From contig NZ_LGHM01000028.1 of the NCBI RefSeq assembly GCF_001908185.1, positions 1 to 64,000 of the forward strand: a stretch of 64,000 nt of DNA, in the 5' to 3' direction. Below are positions 25,394-34,283 of the stretch, piece after piece. The stretch is from Bradyrhizobium sp. AS23.2 (GTDB lineage: Bacteria > Pseudomonadota > Alphaproteobacteria > Rhizobiales > Xanthobacteraceae). The notes beneath the pieces were generated by a model. That model made no database searches, was not told the origin of the DNA, and worked only from the letters and a program-made list of their open reading frames with translations. Position 1 is the stretch's first letter, and every line of letters begins with the position of its first letter. A program made the translations under genes and the position numbers.

Positions 25394-26743
25394 ATGTCGA
25401 AGCGTCACGCGATGATCGTTGCCATTGGCCTGTTCGCCAGCGCCTCCGCGCTCGCGCAGAGCGAGACCACAGGCCAGGCCGGCCCGAAGCCGGCGACCGC
25501 TGCCGGGACAGTGCCGGCTGCCGCCAATCCGGCCCACTCGGCTGCGCCGAAGGCTGCCGCGTCCTCGCCCGCTTCGACGGCGGAGAGCCGCTCGGCCGCG
25601 GCGCTCGCGATGACGCACGAGCCGACCTTTGACGAGGGCTCGGCCCAGCGCATCAAGGACGCCGCGCTCAGCTATTCGGACCTTGCGGTGCGCGGCGGCT
25701 GGCCGACGATCCCGGCGGATGCCAGATTTGCGCTCGGCGTCCAGGGCGCCAATGACGATCTGCTGCGCAAACGGCTGATCGTTTCCGGCGATCTCGCCGC
25801 CGACAAGGCGAGCGGCGCCTTCGACCAGGATCTCGCGGACGCGGTGAAGCGCTTCCAGGCCCGCCACGGGCTGGCGCCGACCGGAATGATGACGCCGCGC
25901 ACGCTCGCCGCGATGAACGTGCCGGTGCAGAAGCGTATCCGGCAACTGGAGGCTTCGCTGGAGCGACTCGAGAACATGAATTTCGGCTTCGGCCAGCGCT
26001 ATGTTGTGGTCAACATTCCCGCCGCCTTTGCCGAAGCGGTCGAGAACGACGTGGTGGTGCGGCGCTATCGCGTCATCGTCGGCAAGACCGAAAAGCCCTC
26101 CCCGACGCTGACGGCCCAGATCACCAGCGTCGTGCTAAATCCGACCTGGACGGTGCCGTCCTCGATCGCCAAGACCGAGATCTCCGCGCATATGCGCAAG
26201 GATCCGACCTACCTGTCGCGCATGCACATGGAGGTGCTAGACGCCCACGACAATCCGATCGATCCGCATTCGGTCGACTGGTCGGGCATGCACACGCCGA
26301 ACTTCACCGTGCGCCAGCAGAACGGCACCTTCAACGCGCTCGGCGCGGTGAAGATCGACATGCCGAACTCCTACTCGGTCTACATGCACGACACCAACCA
26401 GCGCAATCTGTTCAGCGACGACTACCGCTTCGATTCCCACGGCTGCTCGCGCGTCGACAACGTGCGCGATCTCGCGGCGTGGCTGTTGAAGGATCAGCCA
26501 AAGTGGAGCCGCGCCGCGATCGACGCGGAAATCGCCACCGGCCAGCATCTCGAAGTCGCCATGGCGAAGAAGGTGCCGGTGGCTTGGATCTATCTCACAG
26601 CGTGGATGACCAGGGACCAGACCGTCCAGTTCCGCAACGACGTCTATAACCAGGACGAGCAGTTGCTGGAGGCGACCGCCGAAGAAGCGGCCTTCTTCGG
26701 CAATGCCGCCAACCATCCCCTCACCGCGCACATGACGCGCTAG
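25394..26743 (+). CDS. L,D-transpeptidase (YkuD) with peptidoglycan-binding domain
   Basis: A 449-residue exported enzyme that makes 3-3 cross-links in peptidoglycan or anchors proteins to it. It has a signal peptide (MIVAIGLFASASALAQ), then an Ala/Pro-rich linker and a PG-binding_1 motif (residues ~145-175, VKRFQARHGLAPTGMMTPRTL). The YkuD catalytic domain has SHGCSRV with nucleophile Cys351 preceded by YMHDTNQRNLF. The order is that of the YcbB-type long L,D-transpeptidases. ATG 25394 is preferred over ATG 25385 because the Lys-Arg n-region follows directly. It is alone, with a terminator upstream and a repeat downstream. Confidence 0.92.
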   Translation: MSKRHAMIVAIGLFASASALAQSETTGQAGPKPATAAGTVPAAANPAHSAAPKAAASSPASTAESRSAAALAMTHEPTFDEGSAQRIKDAALSYSDLAVRGGWPTIPADARFALGVQGANDDLLRKRLIVSGDLAADKASGAFDQDLADAVKRFQARHGLAPTGMMTPRTLAAMNVPVQKRIRQLEASLERLENMNFGFGQRYVVVNIPAAFAEAVENDVVVRRYRVIVGKTEKPSPTLTAQITSVVLNPTWTVPSSIAKTEISAHMRKDPTYLSRMHMEVLDAHDNPIDPHSVDWSGMHTPNFTVRQQNGTFNALGAVKIDMPNSYSVYMHDTNQRNLFSDDYRFDSHGCSRVDNVRDLAAWLLKDQPKWSRAAIDAEIATGQHLEVAMAKKVPVAWIYLTAWMTRDQTVQFRNDVYNQDEQLLEATAEEAAFFGNAANHPLTAHMTR

Positions 26744-26744
26744 A

Positions 26745-26840
26745 GCCCGTTCCGATGGAATCGGAACGCGGCTCCAGATTCTTGTTTTGACGCGTTTTCT
26801 TTTACGCGAACCGGTATCCACTTCGCTCGAAAACGCTCTG
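26745..26840. repeat. Dispersed rhizobial intergenic repeat
   Basis: The block includes the perfect palindrome GTTCCGATGGAATCGGAAC (26749-26767), then GTTTTGACGCGTTTTCTTTTACG, GAACCGGTATCCACTTCGCTC and GAAAACGCTCTG. From memory, this phrase is common between genes in Bradyrhizobium and relatives. It probably also ends the L,D-transpeptidase transcript. Confidence 0.7.
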
Positions 26841-26956
26841 GGCGGCGCCATGCAATCGCGGCACAGGCGGATGCAAAGCCGCGTCCCTCGCCGCGGTTGA
26901 CCCGGGCCTCGCCCCGGCGGCACATTGCGCGCTCGCCAACGACAAGCGAGCGCGCG

Positions 26957-27778
26957 ATGCCCGACATTTCCAGCACCACCGAAACTGCCTACGCCGAGGG
27001 CAATATCCTCAAGCACACCGCCGACGGCGTCGGCGTGATCACCTTCAACAATCCCGACAAGCGCAACGCGATGTCGCTGGAGATGTGGGAGGGATTTGGC
27101 GAGGCGCTGACGAGCTTGCGCGACGACGAGAAGGTGCGCGTCGTGATCCTGCGCGGCGCCGGCGGCAAGGCGTTCGTCTCGGGCGCCGACATCAGCCAGT
27201 TCGAGAAGGTCAGGCACAATGCAGCCGCTTCCGAGGAATATGCAAGGCGCAGCGCCGCCCAGCGCGCGCTGCTTGCCGACTACCCAAAGCCGACCATCGC
27301 CTGCATCCAGGGCTTTTGTCTCGGCGGCGGCATGCAGGTCGCGATGCTCACCGATATCCGCATCGCCTCGCATGGCAGTGCGTTTGGAATCCCCGCGGCG
27401 AAACTCGGCATCGCCTATGGCTATGACGGCTTGCGGCATCTGGTGTCGTTGGTCGGACCGTCCTGGGCGCGGCTTCTGATGTACACGGGCATGCGCATCG
27501 ATTCCGCCGAGGCGCTGCGCATCGGCCTCGTCGAGCGCGTGATCCCGGACGATCAGCTCTGGGGCGAGACCATGGCGATTGCCGAGACGATCTCGCAGAA
27601 TGCCCCGCTCGCGATCAAGGCCGCCAAGATCACCATCGCGCAGGTGCTGAAGGACGAGAGCAAGCGCGACATGGAGGCGATCAAGGCGATCGGCCACGCC
27701 TGCATGGACAGTGCGGATTTCCGCGAGGGCCGGCAGGCCTTCATGGAGAAGCGCGCGCCGCAGTTTAGCGGACGGTAA
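26957..27778 (+). CDS. Enoyl-CoA hydratase/isomerase family protein
   Basis: A 273-residue crotonase-fold enzyme. The oxyanion-hole elements are present: GGKAFVSGADISQF, and GFCLGGGMQVAMLTDIRIAS with the conserved Gly. The substrate face resembles enoyl-CoA hydratases of fatty or aromatic acid oxidation. The catalytic Glu pair is not both obvious, so hydratase versus isomerase or another crotonase activity is open. The start at 26957 (MPDISSTTET) is chosen because the upstream frame is part of a low-complexity leader. Confidence 0.85.
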   Translation: MPDISSTTETAYAEGNILKHTADGVGVITFNNPDKRNAMSLEMWEGFGEALTSLRDDEKVRVVILRGAGGKAFVSGADISQFEKVRHNAAASEEYARRSAAQRALLADYPKPTIACIQGFCLGGGMQVAMLTDIRIASHGSAFGIPAAKLGIAYGYDGLRHLVSLVGPSWARLLMYTGMRIDSAEALRIGLVERVIPDDQLWGETMAIAETISQNAPLAIKAAKITIAQVLKDESKRDMEAIKAIGHACMDSADFREGRQAFMEKRAPQFSGR

Positions 27779-27783
27779 GTATC

Positions 27784-27842
27784 CGTCATTTGCGAGCCAA
27801 CGGGGCCGCGCTTTGCGCGGACCCGTTGGCTCGCAAATGACG
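27784..27842. repeat. Dispersed palindrome with 21-bp arms
   Basis: Perfect 21-bp arms (beginning CGTCATTTGCGAGCCAACGG) flank an inner hairpin CCGCG-CTTTG-CGCGG. It starts six bases after the enoyl-CoA hydratase stop and likely folds in that transcript. It is related to the element at 36-91. Confidence 0.75.
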
Positions 27843-27968
27843 ATGTAGAGAGATCGTTCGCTGCGTGAACAGGCATTCAGGAAGATTAAATTCCTCAGTC
27901 GCCTGCACCGCGATAGCAACCAAATTGATCTGCCGCAGGTTCTCCCGCTATCAAAGAGGGAGATTGCG

Positions 27969-28253
27969 ATGAAACTCAAGTTCGCTGCTCTTGGTCTGGC
28001 TGCCTTGGGCGGCGCGGCGCTCGCTTCTAGCCAGGCGCTCGCGGCGATGCCGAATGGCATTCCGCAGGCCGATCGCGTCGCAAGCGGCCCGGCCGCAAAC
28101 ATCGATCAGGTCCGCATGGTCTGTAATGCGTGGGGCCGTTGCTGGTGGCGTCCAAACTTCTACGGCGCCTATGGCTATTACGGCGGCCCGCGTCACTTCT
28201 ATGGCGGCCCGCGCCCGTGGGGCTGGGGCCATCGCCACTGGCGTCGCTGGTGA
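27969..28253 (+). CDS. Small secreted Trp/Tyr/Gly-rich protein
   Basis: A 94-residue protein with a clear signal peptide (MKLKFAALGLAALGGAALASSQALA-A), leaving about 68 mature residues. The C-terminal half is extremely rich in aromatic residues, Gly and His/Arg (WGRCWWRPNFYGAYGYYGG, WGWGHRHWRRW), with one Cys pair (residues about 51 and 58). Similar short exported proteins are frequent in Bradyrhizobium without known function. A GAGGGAGATTGCG ribosome binding region precedes the ATG, and a strong terminator follows. Confidence 0.75.
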   Translation: MKLKFAALGLAALGGAALASSQALAAMPNGIPQADRVASGPAANIDQVRMVCNAWGRCWWRPNFYGAYGYYGGPRHFYGGPRPWGWGHRHWRRW

Positions 28254-28261
28254 AGGACGAA

Positions 28262-28282
28262 GGGGCCGCGCGGCCCCTTTTT
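28262..28282 (+). terminator. Rho-independent terminator of the small secreted protein gene
   Basis: GGGGCCGCGCGGCCCC is a perfect palindrome followed by TTTTT, nine bases after the stop codon. It may also help terminate the convergent minus-strand gene. Confidence 0.85.
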
Positions 28283-28297
28283 CTGTTGAGCGTTTGA

Positions 28298-29377
28298 CTA
28301 AAGCGCCGCAAGCACCGCTTTCGCGATGTCGGCCGTGCCATTGCTGCCGCCGAATTCCATCGGCTTGATGCCGCCGGCATAGACCTGATCCACCGCGCGC
28401 TCGATCGTCTCGCCGGCCTCGGCCGCGCTCTCGACACCGTGTTTGTCGGCCAGCCAGTCCAGCATCATCGCGGCGGACAGGATCATGCCGGTGGGATTCG
28501 CCTTGCCCTGCCCCATGATGTCGGGCGCGGTGCCGTGGCAGGGCTGGAACACGGCGTAGCGGTCGCCGATGTCGGCCGACGGCGCCATGCCCATACCGCC
28601 GATCAGGCCGGCGGTAAGATCGGAGAGAATGTCGCCGAACATGTTCTCCATCACCATGACGTCGAAATCCCAGGGACGCTTGACCAGCATCGCCGAGCAG
28701 GCATCGACATACAGGCGATCGGCCTTCACGCCGGGGTGGCGCTTGGCCGCCTCGTCGAACATCTCGCGGAAGAAGGCGAAAGCCTTGAACACGTTCGCCT
28801 TGTCAACACAGGTGAGCGCACCCGGCTTGCCCCGCGACTTGCGCCGTTCGGCGAGCCGGAAGGAGAATTCGAACAGCCGCTCGGAGGTCTTGCGCGTGAT
28901 GACCAGCGTCTCGCGCGCATCCTCATGGGTGACGATGCCCTTGCCCATCGAGGCGAACAGGCCTTCGGTCGACTCGCGGATCACGACAAGGTCGATGCCG
29001 CGCGCGTCGGCGCCGACGATCGGGCTGGGCACGCCCGGGATGAGGCGCGCCGGCCGCACGCCGGCATAGAGATCGAAGTGAAAGCGCAGCTCGACCTGCG
29101 GCATGATTTCGGTGTTGTCGGGATAACGCACCGACGGCAGGCCGCAGGCGCCCAGCAGGATGGCGTCGGCCTCCTCGCACAATTTGATCGTCGAATCCGG
29201 CATCGACTTGCCGGTGGCGAGATAATTGTTGGCACCGGCGGGCGCCTCGGTGAAGCGGAAGCTCAAGCCGGATTTCTGTTCGATCTTGCGCAACACCTCG
29301 AGCGCAGGCGCCATGACCTCTGGACCGATGCCGTCACCGGCGAGCACGGCAATGTGGAAGGCGTTATTTGCGGACAC
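28298..29377 (-). CDS. Isocitrate/isopropylmalate dehydrogenase family protein (tartrate dehydrogenase-like)
   Basis: A 359-residue NAD(P)-dependent beta-decarboxylating dehydrogenase. The GDGIGPEVM phosphate loop, RESTEGLFASMGKGI, VDACSAMLVKRPWDFDVMVMENMFGDILSDL and the family signature region MAPSADIGDRYAVFQPCHGTAPD are all present. The sequence resembles the TtuC/DmlA tartrate/malate branch more than LeuB, but this is not decisive. The GTG start at 29377 follows TAGGAAA; an upstream ATG would read through a dispersed repeat (PGLDPGIHV...GRDKPGHDG is repeat-derived). Confidence 0.85.
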   Translation of the reverse strand: MSANNAFHIAVLAGDGIGPEVMAPALEVLRKIEQKSGLSFRFTEAPAGANNYLATGKSMPDSTIKLCEEADAILLGACGLPSVRYPDNTEIMPQVELRFHFDLYAGVRPARLIPGVPSPIVGADARGIDLVVIRESTEGLFASMGKGIVTHEDARETLVITRKTSERLFEFSFRLAERRKSRGKPGALTCVDKANVFKAFAFFREMFDEAAKRHPGVKADRLYVDACSAMLVKRPWDFDVMVMENMFGDILSDLTAGLIGGMGMAPSADIGDRYAVFQPCHGTAPDIMGQGKANPTGMILSAAMMLDWLADKHGVESAAEAGETIERAVDQVYAGGIKPMEFGGSNGTADIAKAVLAAL

Positions 29378-29401
29378 GGCGGGTTTCCTACTCTCTCCAC
29401 C

Positions 29402-29488
29402 GTCATGGCCGGGCTTGTCCCGGCCATCCACGTCCGGCCACGGAAAGGGCATCGAGACGTGGATGCCCGGGTCAAGCCCGGGCATGAC
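29402..29488. repeat. GCCGGGCTTG-type nested palindrome
   Basis: The ~33-bp arms are near-perfect inverted copies (GTCATGGCCGGGCTTG and CAAGCCCGGGCATGAC at the ends), each with its own inner hairpin (GCCGGG/CCCGGC and CCCGGG/CCCGGG). In translation it yields the well-known repeat peptide PGLDPGIH / RDKPGHD. It lies between two minus-strand genes. Confidence 0.75.
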
Positions 29489-29507
29489 AAGAAACAAACA
29501 GCAGACG

Positions 29508-30575
29508 TTACGGCATCAACACCGTCCGCCCGACCACCGTGCCCTGCTGCAATTGCACGAGCGCGTCGTTGGCCTTGGCGAGCGGCTGACGCGTCACCGG
29601 GATCGGCGGAACGTTCTTGGCGCGGACGAGATCGAGCAACTCCTGCGTCTCGCGCAGGTTTCCGACATAGCTGCCCTGGATCGTCACCGCCTTGATCGGG
29701 ATCAGCGGCAGGGCCCAGGTCGCGCCGCCGCCGAACAGGCCGACGATGACGAGCTTGCCGCCCTTGGTCAGGCAGTCGAATCCAAGCTGCGTCGTCGCGG
29801 CGTTGCCGACGAGATCGATCACGGCGCGGATCGGTCCGCCCGCTTTCTTGGCGAGCTGCTCAAGCGCATCCGGCGCCTTGGGATCGACGGTCGCGAGCGC
29901 GCCGGCCTTCTCCGCGGCTTCGCGCTTCTTGGCGTCGATGTCGACCATGATCGCGCCCTTGCCACCCATTGCCTTGAGCAGCGACAACGCCATCAGGCCG
30001 AGGCCGCCGGCGCCGAACATCACGATCGGCGTGTCGAAATGCTGCTCGACCTTCTTCAGCGCGCTGTAGGTGGTGACACCCGAGCAGGCGTAGGGCGCGG
30101 TCGTCGCGGGATCGAGGCCCCTGAGGTTGAGCAGGTAGCGCGGATGCGGCACCAGCATGTGGTCCGAATAGCCACCATCGCAATAGACGCCCAGCGAGCG
30201 CGGCGTCAGGCACATGTTCTCGTCACCGCCAAGGCAGGTGGCGCATTTGCCGCAGCCGATCCAGGGATAGACGAGGCCGACGTCACCGAGCTTGAGATCG
30301 CCCTGGTCGGTCGGTTTCACGTCGGAGCCGAACGCAAGGATCTCGCCGACAGTCTCGTGGCCCATGGTCAGCGGCAGATTGATGCCGCGATCCTTTAGCG
30401 ATAGCGGCTTGCGGCCGTGGCCGAGATCGTAGCCGCCTTCCCAGATGTGGAGGTCGCTGTGGCAGACGCCGGCTGCCTTCACCTTGATCAGCACCTGCGT
30501 GCCCGACGGCTGGGGCGTGGCCTCGTCGAACTCCTTCAGCGGCGCCTTGAAATCGGCGACCTTGAAACTCTTCAT
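29508..30575 (-). CDS. Zinc-dependent alcohol dehydrogenase
   Basis: A 355-residue medium-chain dehydrogenase. Catalytic zinc ligands are in GVCHSDLHIWEGG and GHETVG, the structural zinc knuckle in CGKCATCLGGDENMC, and the Rossmann motif is GAGGLGLMAL followed by VDIDAKKREAAEKAG. It resembles ADH I-type short-alcohol dehydrogenases from alphaproteobacteria. The start at 30575 has GGGAGGA at good spacing. It is separated from the upstream gene by the nested palindrome and is probably its own transcript. Confidence 0.9.
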   Translation of the reverse strand: MKSFKVADFKAPLKEFDEATPQPSGTQVLIKVKAAGVCHSDLHIWEGGYDLGHGRKPLSLKDRGINLPLTMGHETVGEILAFGSDVKPTDQGDLKLGDVGLVYPWIGCGKCATCLGGDENMCLTPRSLGVYCDGGYSDHMLVPHPRYLLNLRGLDPATTAPYACSGVTTYSALKKVEQHFDTPIVMFGAGGLGLMALSLLKAMGGKGAIMVDIDAKKREAAEKAGALATVDPKAPDALEQLAKKAGGPIRAVIDLVGNAATTQLGFDCLTKGGKLVIVGLFGGGATWALPLIPIKAVTIQGSYVGNLRETQELLDLVRAKNVPPIPVTRQPLAKANDALVQLQQGTVVGRTVLMP

Positions 30576-30655
30576 GGCGTCCTCCCGCATACTTCTCTCT
30601 GTCGCGCCACCATGCCATGGCCGGCGAGACGAGACAAACCCGGAGCTGTCTTAGT

Positions 30656-31303
30656 TTAGGCCAGTGGATGGTGGCAAGCCACGAACTGGCCCGGCGCGAC
30701 CTCGCGCAACTCCGGTATCTCCGCGCTGCATCGCTGGTCCGCCCGCGGGCAGCGGGTACGAAAACGGCACCCTGACGGCGGCGCAATCGGCGATGGCGGC
30801 TCGCCGGTCGCCACACTCTCGGCGGGACGCACATCCGGATCGGGCACCGGGATCGCCTGCAACAGCAGCCCGGTATAGGGATGCGCGGGTTTCGCGAACA
30901 ATTGCTCCGATGGCCCGACCTCGCAGAGCCGTCCCAGATACATCACGGCGACGCGGTCGCTGACCGCTTTCACCACCGCAAGATCATGCGCGATGAACAG
31001 CAGCGTCAGGCCGAAACGCGCCTTCATCTCCTCCAGCAGGTTGAGGATTTGCGCGCGGATGGAGACGTCGAGCGCCGAGACCGGCTCGTCGCAGACGATG
31101 AATTCGGGATTGAGGACGAGCGACCGCGCGATGCAGATGCGCTGGCACTGGCCGCCGGAGAACTCGTGCGGCAAGCGGCCGGACACCATCTCAGGATCGA
31201 GCCCGACCGCGCCGAGCACCTCTTCCCTCGTCCGATGTTTCGGATCGATGAATGACTCGGGCGAGATTGGCGACAAATGCTCGCCACGGCAAGAGGAACA
31301 CAC
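30656..31303 (-). pseudogene. Remnant of an oligopeptide/dipeptide ABC transporter ATPase (C-terminal half)
   Basis: From about 31246 downward the translation matches the second half of OppF/DppF ATPases. The signature is LPHEFSGGQCQRICIARSL, Walker B is FIVCDEPVSALDVS, the H-loop is FIAHDLAVVKAVSDRVAVMYLG, and the peptide-transporter tail GCRFRTRCPRADQRC is intact. The N-terminal ~130 residues, including Walker A, are missing, and no permease or binding-protein gene adjoins it. It therefore cannot act as an ATPase. The break lies next to the CoA-transferase gene, suggesting a deletion or rearrangement here. Confidence 0.85.
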
Positions 31304-31340
31304 GAGAGATCAAATGCCGCATGCGAGCGGCGGAATCTGC

Positions 31341-32537
31341 TCAGCTCGTCGCGGCCGTTTTGCCTGACGGAATGGCCGCGGCATTGCCTAGGCCGATCTC
31401 GTCGCGCAGCGCATCCGTGTGCTCGCCGAGCACGGCCATCGTCTTGCCGGGCGTAGTGTCGGCGCCCGACAGGCGGAACGGCAAGTTGAGGACCTGGAAG
31501 GAACCGCCTTCGTCCTCCACAGACGAGAGCGCCTGGCGATGCGCGAGTTGCGGATCGGCCAGCGCCTCGGACACGGTGCGATAGGCCGAGGCCGGCACAC
31601 CGGCGGCGCCGAGCGCGACGAGACATGCATCGGTCGTGAGCTGCCGTGACCAGGCTTCGACCCCGTCCATCATGTCAGCCCAGTTGTCGCGCCGCGCGGC
31701 GTAGGCTGAGAAGCGCGCATCGGAGATCCATTCGGGGCGACCGATCACGCCCATCAATCCTTGAAACGTCTTCTCGCTGGCGACCGTGATCATGACGTAG
31801 CCGTTGGCCGTCTCGGTCGGCCCGAACATCGGGCGCGGCGGCGGCTTCACCGCAAATTGCGAGCTCTGCAATTCGATCACCGTCAATGTCAGCATCGATT
31901 CCAGCATCGAGACGTCGATGTGCTGGCCAAGGCCGGTCACGGTGCGCTGATAGAGCGCAGATGCAATCGCGCCGAAGCCGTAGGTGCCGCTGACGACGTC
32001 GGCGTGGTAGATGCCGCAATAATCGGGGCGGTTGCGGCCGGGCTGGTAGGCGAGATGCGCCATGTCATAGCCGGAGGCCGCGTGGATCACGGGTGCATAA
32101 GCTGGCAGCTCGGCCGAGGGGCCGCTCTGGCCGTAGCCCGAGATCGAGCAATAGATCAGCTTCGGGTTGAGCGGACGCAGGCTGTCGTAGTCGAGCCGCA
32201 GGCGGTGCATCACGCCAGGGCGGAAGTTCTCGACCAGGATGTCGGCGGTCGCGGCCAGCCGGCGCACCGCCTCCTTGCCGTCCTCGGACTTGAGGTCGAG
32301 CACGACGCTCTTCTTGCCGACATTGAGCTGGCCGAAAACGGTGCTGCATCCCTTGCGCAGTGGCGGCCGGGTCCGCATCGTCTCGCCGCCGTCGGTCTCG
32401 ATCTTGATGACCTCGGCGCCCATGTCGGCGAGCATCCGCGCACAGTGGGGACCGGCAATAGTGGTCGAGAAATCCAGCACCCGCAGGCCCGCGAAGGCCT
32501 TTGTCGTCGTCCCCTCATGCTTATCTGCTAGCTGCAT
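31341..32537 (-). CDS. CaiB/BaiF-family (class III) CoA transferase
   Basis: A 398-residue family III CoA transferase. Typical elements are GLRVLDFSTTIAGPHCARMLADMGAEVIKIE, the NVGKKSVVLDLKSEDGK strand-turn, VENFRPGVMHRLRLDY and YCSISGYGQSGP. The catalytic Asp lies in the Y-H-A-D region (YCGIYHADVVSG). It moves CoA between carboxylic acids; the substrate is unknown. It is divergent from the glycogen synthase gene with 204 bases between them, and adjoins the ABC remnant downstream. Confidence 0.88.
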   Translation of the reverse strand: MQLADKHEGTTTKAFAGLRVLDFSTTIAGPHCARMLADMGAEVIKIETDGGETMRTRPPLRKGCSTVFGQLNVGKKSVVLDLKSEDGKEAVRRLAATADILVENFRPGVMHRLRLDYDSLRPLNPKLIYCSISGYGQSGPSAELPAYAPVIHAASGYDMAHLAYQPGRNRPDYCGIYHADVVSGTYGFGAIASALYQRTVTGLGQHIDVSMLESMLTLTVIELQSSQFAVKPPPRPMFGPTETANGYVMITVASEKTFQGLMGVIGRPEWISDARFSAYAARRDNWADMMDGVEAWSRQLTTDACLVALGAAGVPASAYRTVSEALADPQLAHRQALSSVEDEGGSFQVLNLPFRLSGADTTPGKTMAVLGEHTDALRDEIGLGNAAAIPSGKTAATS

Positions 32538-32741
32538 GCTTGCTGCGTCCTTGCCGTGTCCTCGGGTCCCTCGGGAACTGTCGATGTTCCCTCTTCTTGG
32601 TGCGCCGACCCTAGATGGCGGCGGCTGAGTAGGAAAGTCTTTACCGAACGGACCCGACTCGCGGAGGGGCTTGAGAATTCCAGGGGCAACTGGACCCGTT
32701 TTTGCATAGCAGCAAGCGGGATCGGAAGAGGGCAATCGTTC

Positions 32742-34157
32742 TTGAGGGTCTTGTTCGTCACAACCGAGATGGACGATTACGTCCGCGTTGGCGGGCTCGG
32801 CGCCGTTTCAGCTGCCCTTCCCAGAGCCCTTCGCCCTCTCGCCGATATCCGGGTCATGCTGCCCGGCTATCGCGACATCATCGAACAACTCACGCATATT
32901 CAGATCGTTGGCCGTTGCCCGGCGTTGGCGGAGATGCCGGCCTGCTCGCTCGGACGGGCCGCGACCAAGGACGGCCTGCCGGTCTATGTGCTGTTGTGTT
33001 CACAACTCTACGACCGGCCCGGCAACCCCTATGGCGACGAGTCCGGGCGCGACTGGCCCGACAACGACATCCGCTTCGCGCGCTTTGCCTCGGCAGCCGC
33101 TGAGCTTGCCGCGGGCAAGCTGGACAAGAATTGGGCAGCGGACCTGGTCCATGCCAATGACTGGCAGGCCTCGCTCGTGCCGGCTTACCTCGCCTGGCGC
33201 GGCGCCAGGCTGCCGTCGATCCTGACCATCCACAACCTCGCCTATCAGGGCCTCTTCCCGAAGGCCTCGTTGCGGCGGATCGGCGTACCGGAGAGCTCCT
33301 TCCATATCGACGGCGTCGAGTTCTACGACCAGCTCTCCTTCCTCAAGGCCGGGCTGGTCTACGCCTCGCACCTCACCACCGTCAGCGGCACCTATGCGCG
33401 GGAGATCACCACGTCCGAATTCGGCTGCGGCCTGGAAGGCTTGTTGCGCCTGCGCTCCGACGCGTCCGAACTCACCGGCATCCTCAATGGCATCGACGAG
33501 AGCTGGGACCCGCGCTCCTGCGCGAAGCTCGCCCAGCAATTCGGCGCCGGTGACTGGGTCGGCAAGAAGGCCAATGCGGATTACGTGCGCAAGCAGTTCG
33601 GACTTGCGGTATCGCGAGGCCCGATGTTCGGCATCGTCGCCCGCCTCGTGCACCAGAAGGGCATCGACCTCGTGCTGTCGGCGGCCGACGAGATCATCGA
33701 GTCCGGCGGACAGATCGTGGTTACCGGCTCCGGCGAGCCCGCGCTCGAGCAGGCACTGATCGATGCGCATCGCCGCCGCCCCGACGCCATCGGGGTCGCG
33801 ATCGGCTTCAATGACGCCCAGGCGAGGCGCATCTTCGCCGGCAGCGACTTCACCCTGATGCCGTCGCGCTTCGAGCCGTGCGGCCTCAGCCAGATGTACG
33901 CCCAGCGCTTCGGCTCGCTGCCGATCGGCCACCAGACCGGCGGGCTCGCGGAGACCATCACGGACGGCGAAACCGGCTTCCTGTTCTCAAAGCCCTCGCA
34001 CGAATCCTTCCTCGGCGGCGTCCGGCGGGCGTTCTCGACCTTCATGGCGCAGGACCGGCTCGACTCCATGCGCCGCAGCGCCATGGGACGATCGTTCTCC
34101 TGGAGCATCTCGGCCGGCAGCTATAGCGCGCTGTACCGCAAGCTCGCGGCGGTGTGA
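32742..34157 (+). CDS. glgA: Glycogen/starch synthase-like GT5 glycosyltransferase
   Basis: A 471-residue GT-B glycosyltransferase. Its N-terminal half (FVTTEMDDYVRVGGLGAVSAALPRAL...HANDWQASLVPAYLAW...TIHNLAYQG) and C-terminal half (RLVHQKGIDLVL, SRFEPCGLSQMYAQRFGSLPI, TGGLAETI) are those of ADP-glucose glycogen synthases. The usual KTGGL at the substrate site is RVGGL here, so donor or acceptor use may differ. The start is TTG 32742 after GGAAGAGGG; the longer frame would overlap the divergent promoter. No glgB, glgC or glgP adjoins it. Confidence 0.85.
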   Translation: MRVLFVTTEMDDYVRVGGLGAVSAALPRALRPLADIRVMLPGYRDIIEQLTHIQIVGRCPALAEMPACSLGRAATKDGLPVYVLLCSQLYDRPGNPYGDESGRDWPDNDIRFARFASAAAELAAGKLDKNWAADLVHANDWQASLVPAYLAWRGARLPSILTIHNLAYQGLFPKASLRRIGVPESSFHIDGVEFYDQLSFLKAGLVYASHLTTVSGTYAREITTSEFGCGLEGLLRLRSDASELTGILNGIDESWDPRSCAKLAQQFGAGDWVGKKANADYVRKQFGLAVSRGPMFGIVARLVHQKGIDLVLSAADEIIESGGQIVVTGSGEPALEQALIDAHRRRPDAIGVAIGFNDAQARRIFAGSDFTLMPSRFEPCGLSQMYAQRFGSLPIGHQTGGLAETITDGETGFLFSKPSHESFLGGVRRAFSTFMAQDRLDSMRRSAMGRSFSWSISAGSYSALYRKLAAV

Positions 34158-34174
34158 GGCGTCGCGGACTTCTC

Positions 34175-34254
34175 CGTCATTGCGAGCGCAGCGAAGCAAT
34201 CCAGACTGCCTCCGCGGAAAGATTCTGGATGGCTTCGCTGCGCTCGCAATGACG
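34175..34254. repeat. 31-bp-arm palindrome, copy 2
   Basis: The arms (CGTCATTGCGAGCGCAGCGA... and ...CTCGCAATGACG) are inverted with a single mismatch and enclose TCCGCGGAAA. It starts 18 bases after the glgA stop. It is almost identical to 57194-57273 and shares modules with 1-95. Confidence 0.85.
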
Positions 34255-34283
34255 ATGCGGAGAGAGAGTGCGCCTCACTCTCC

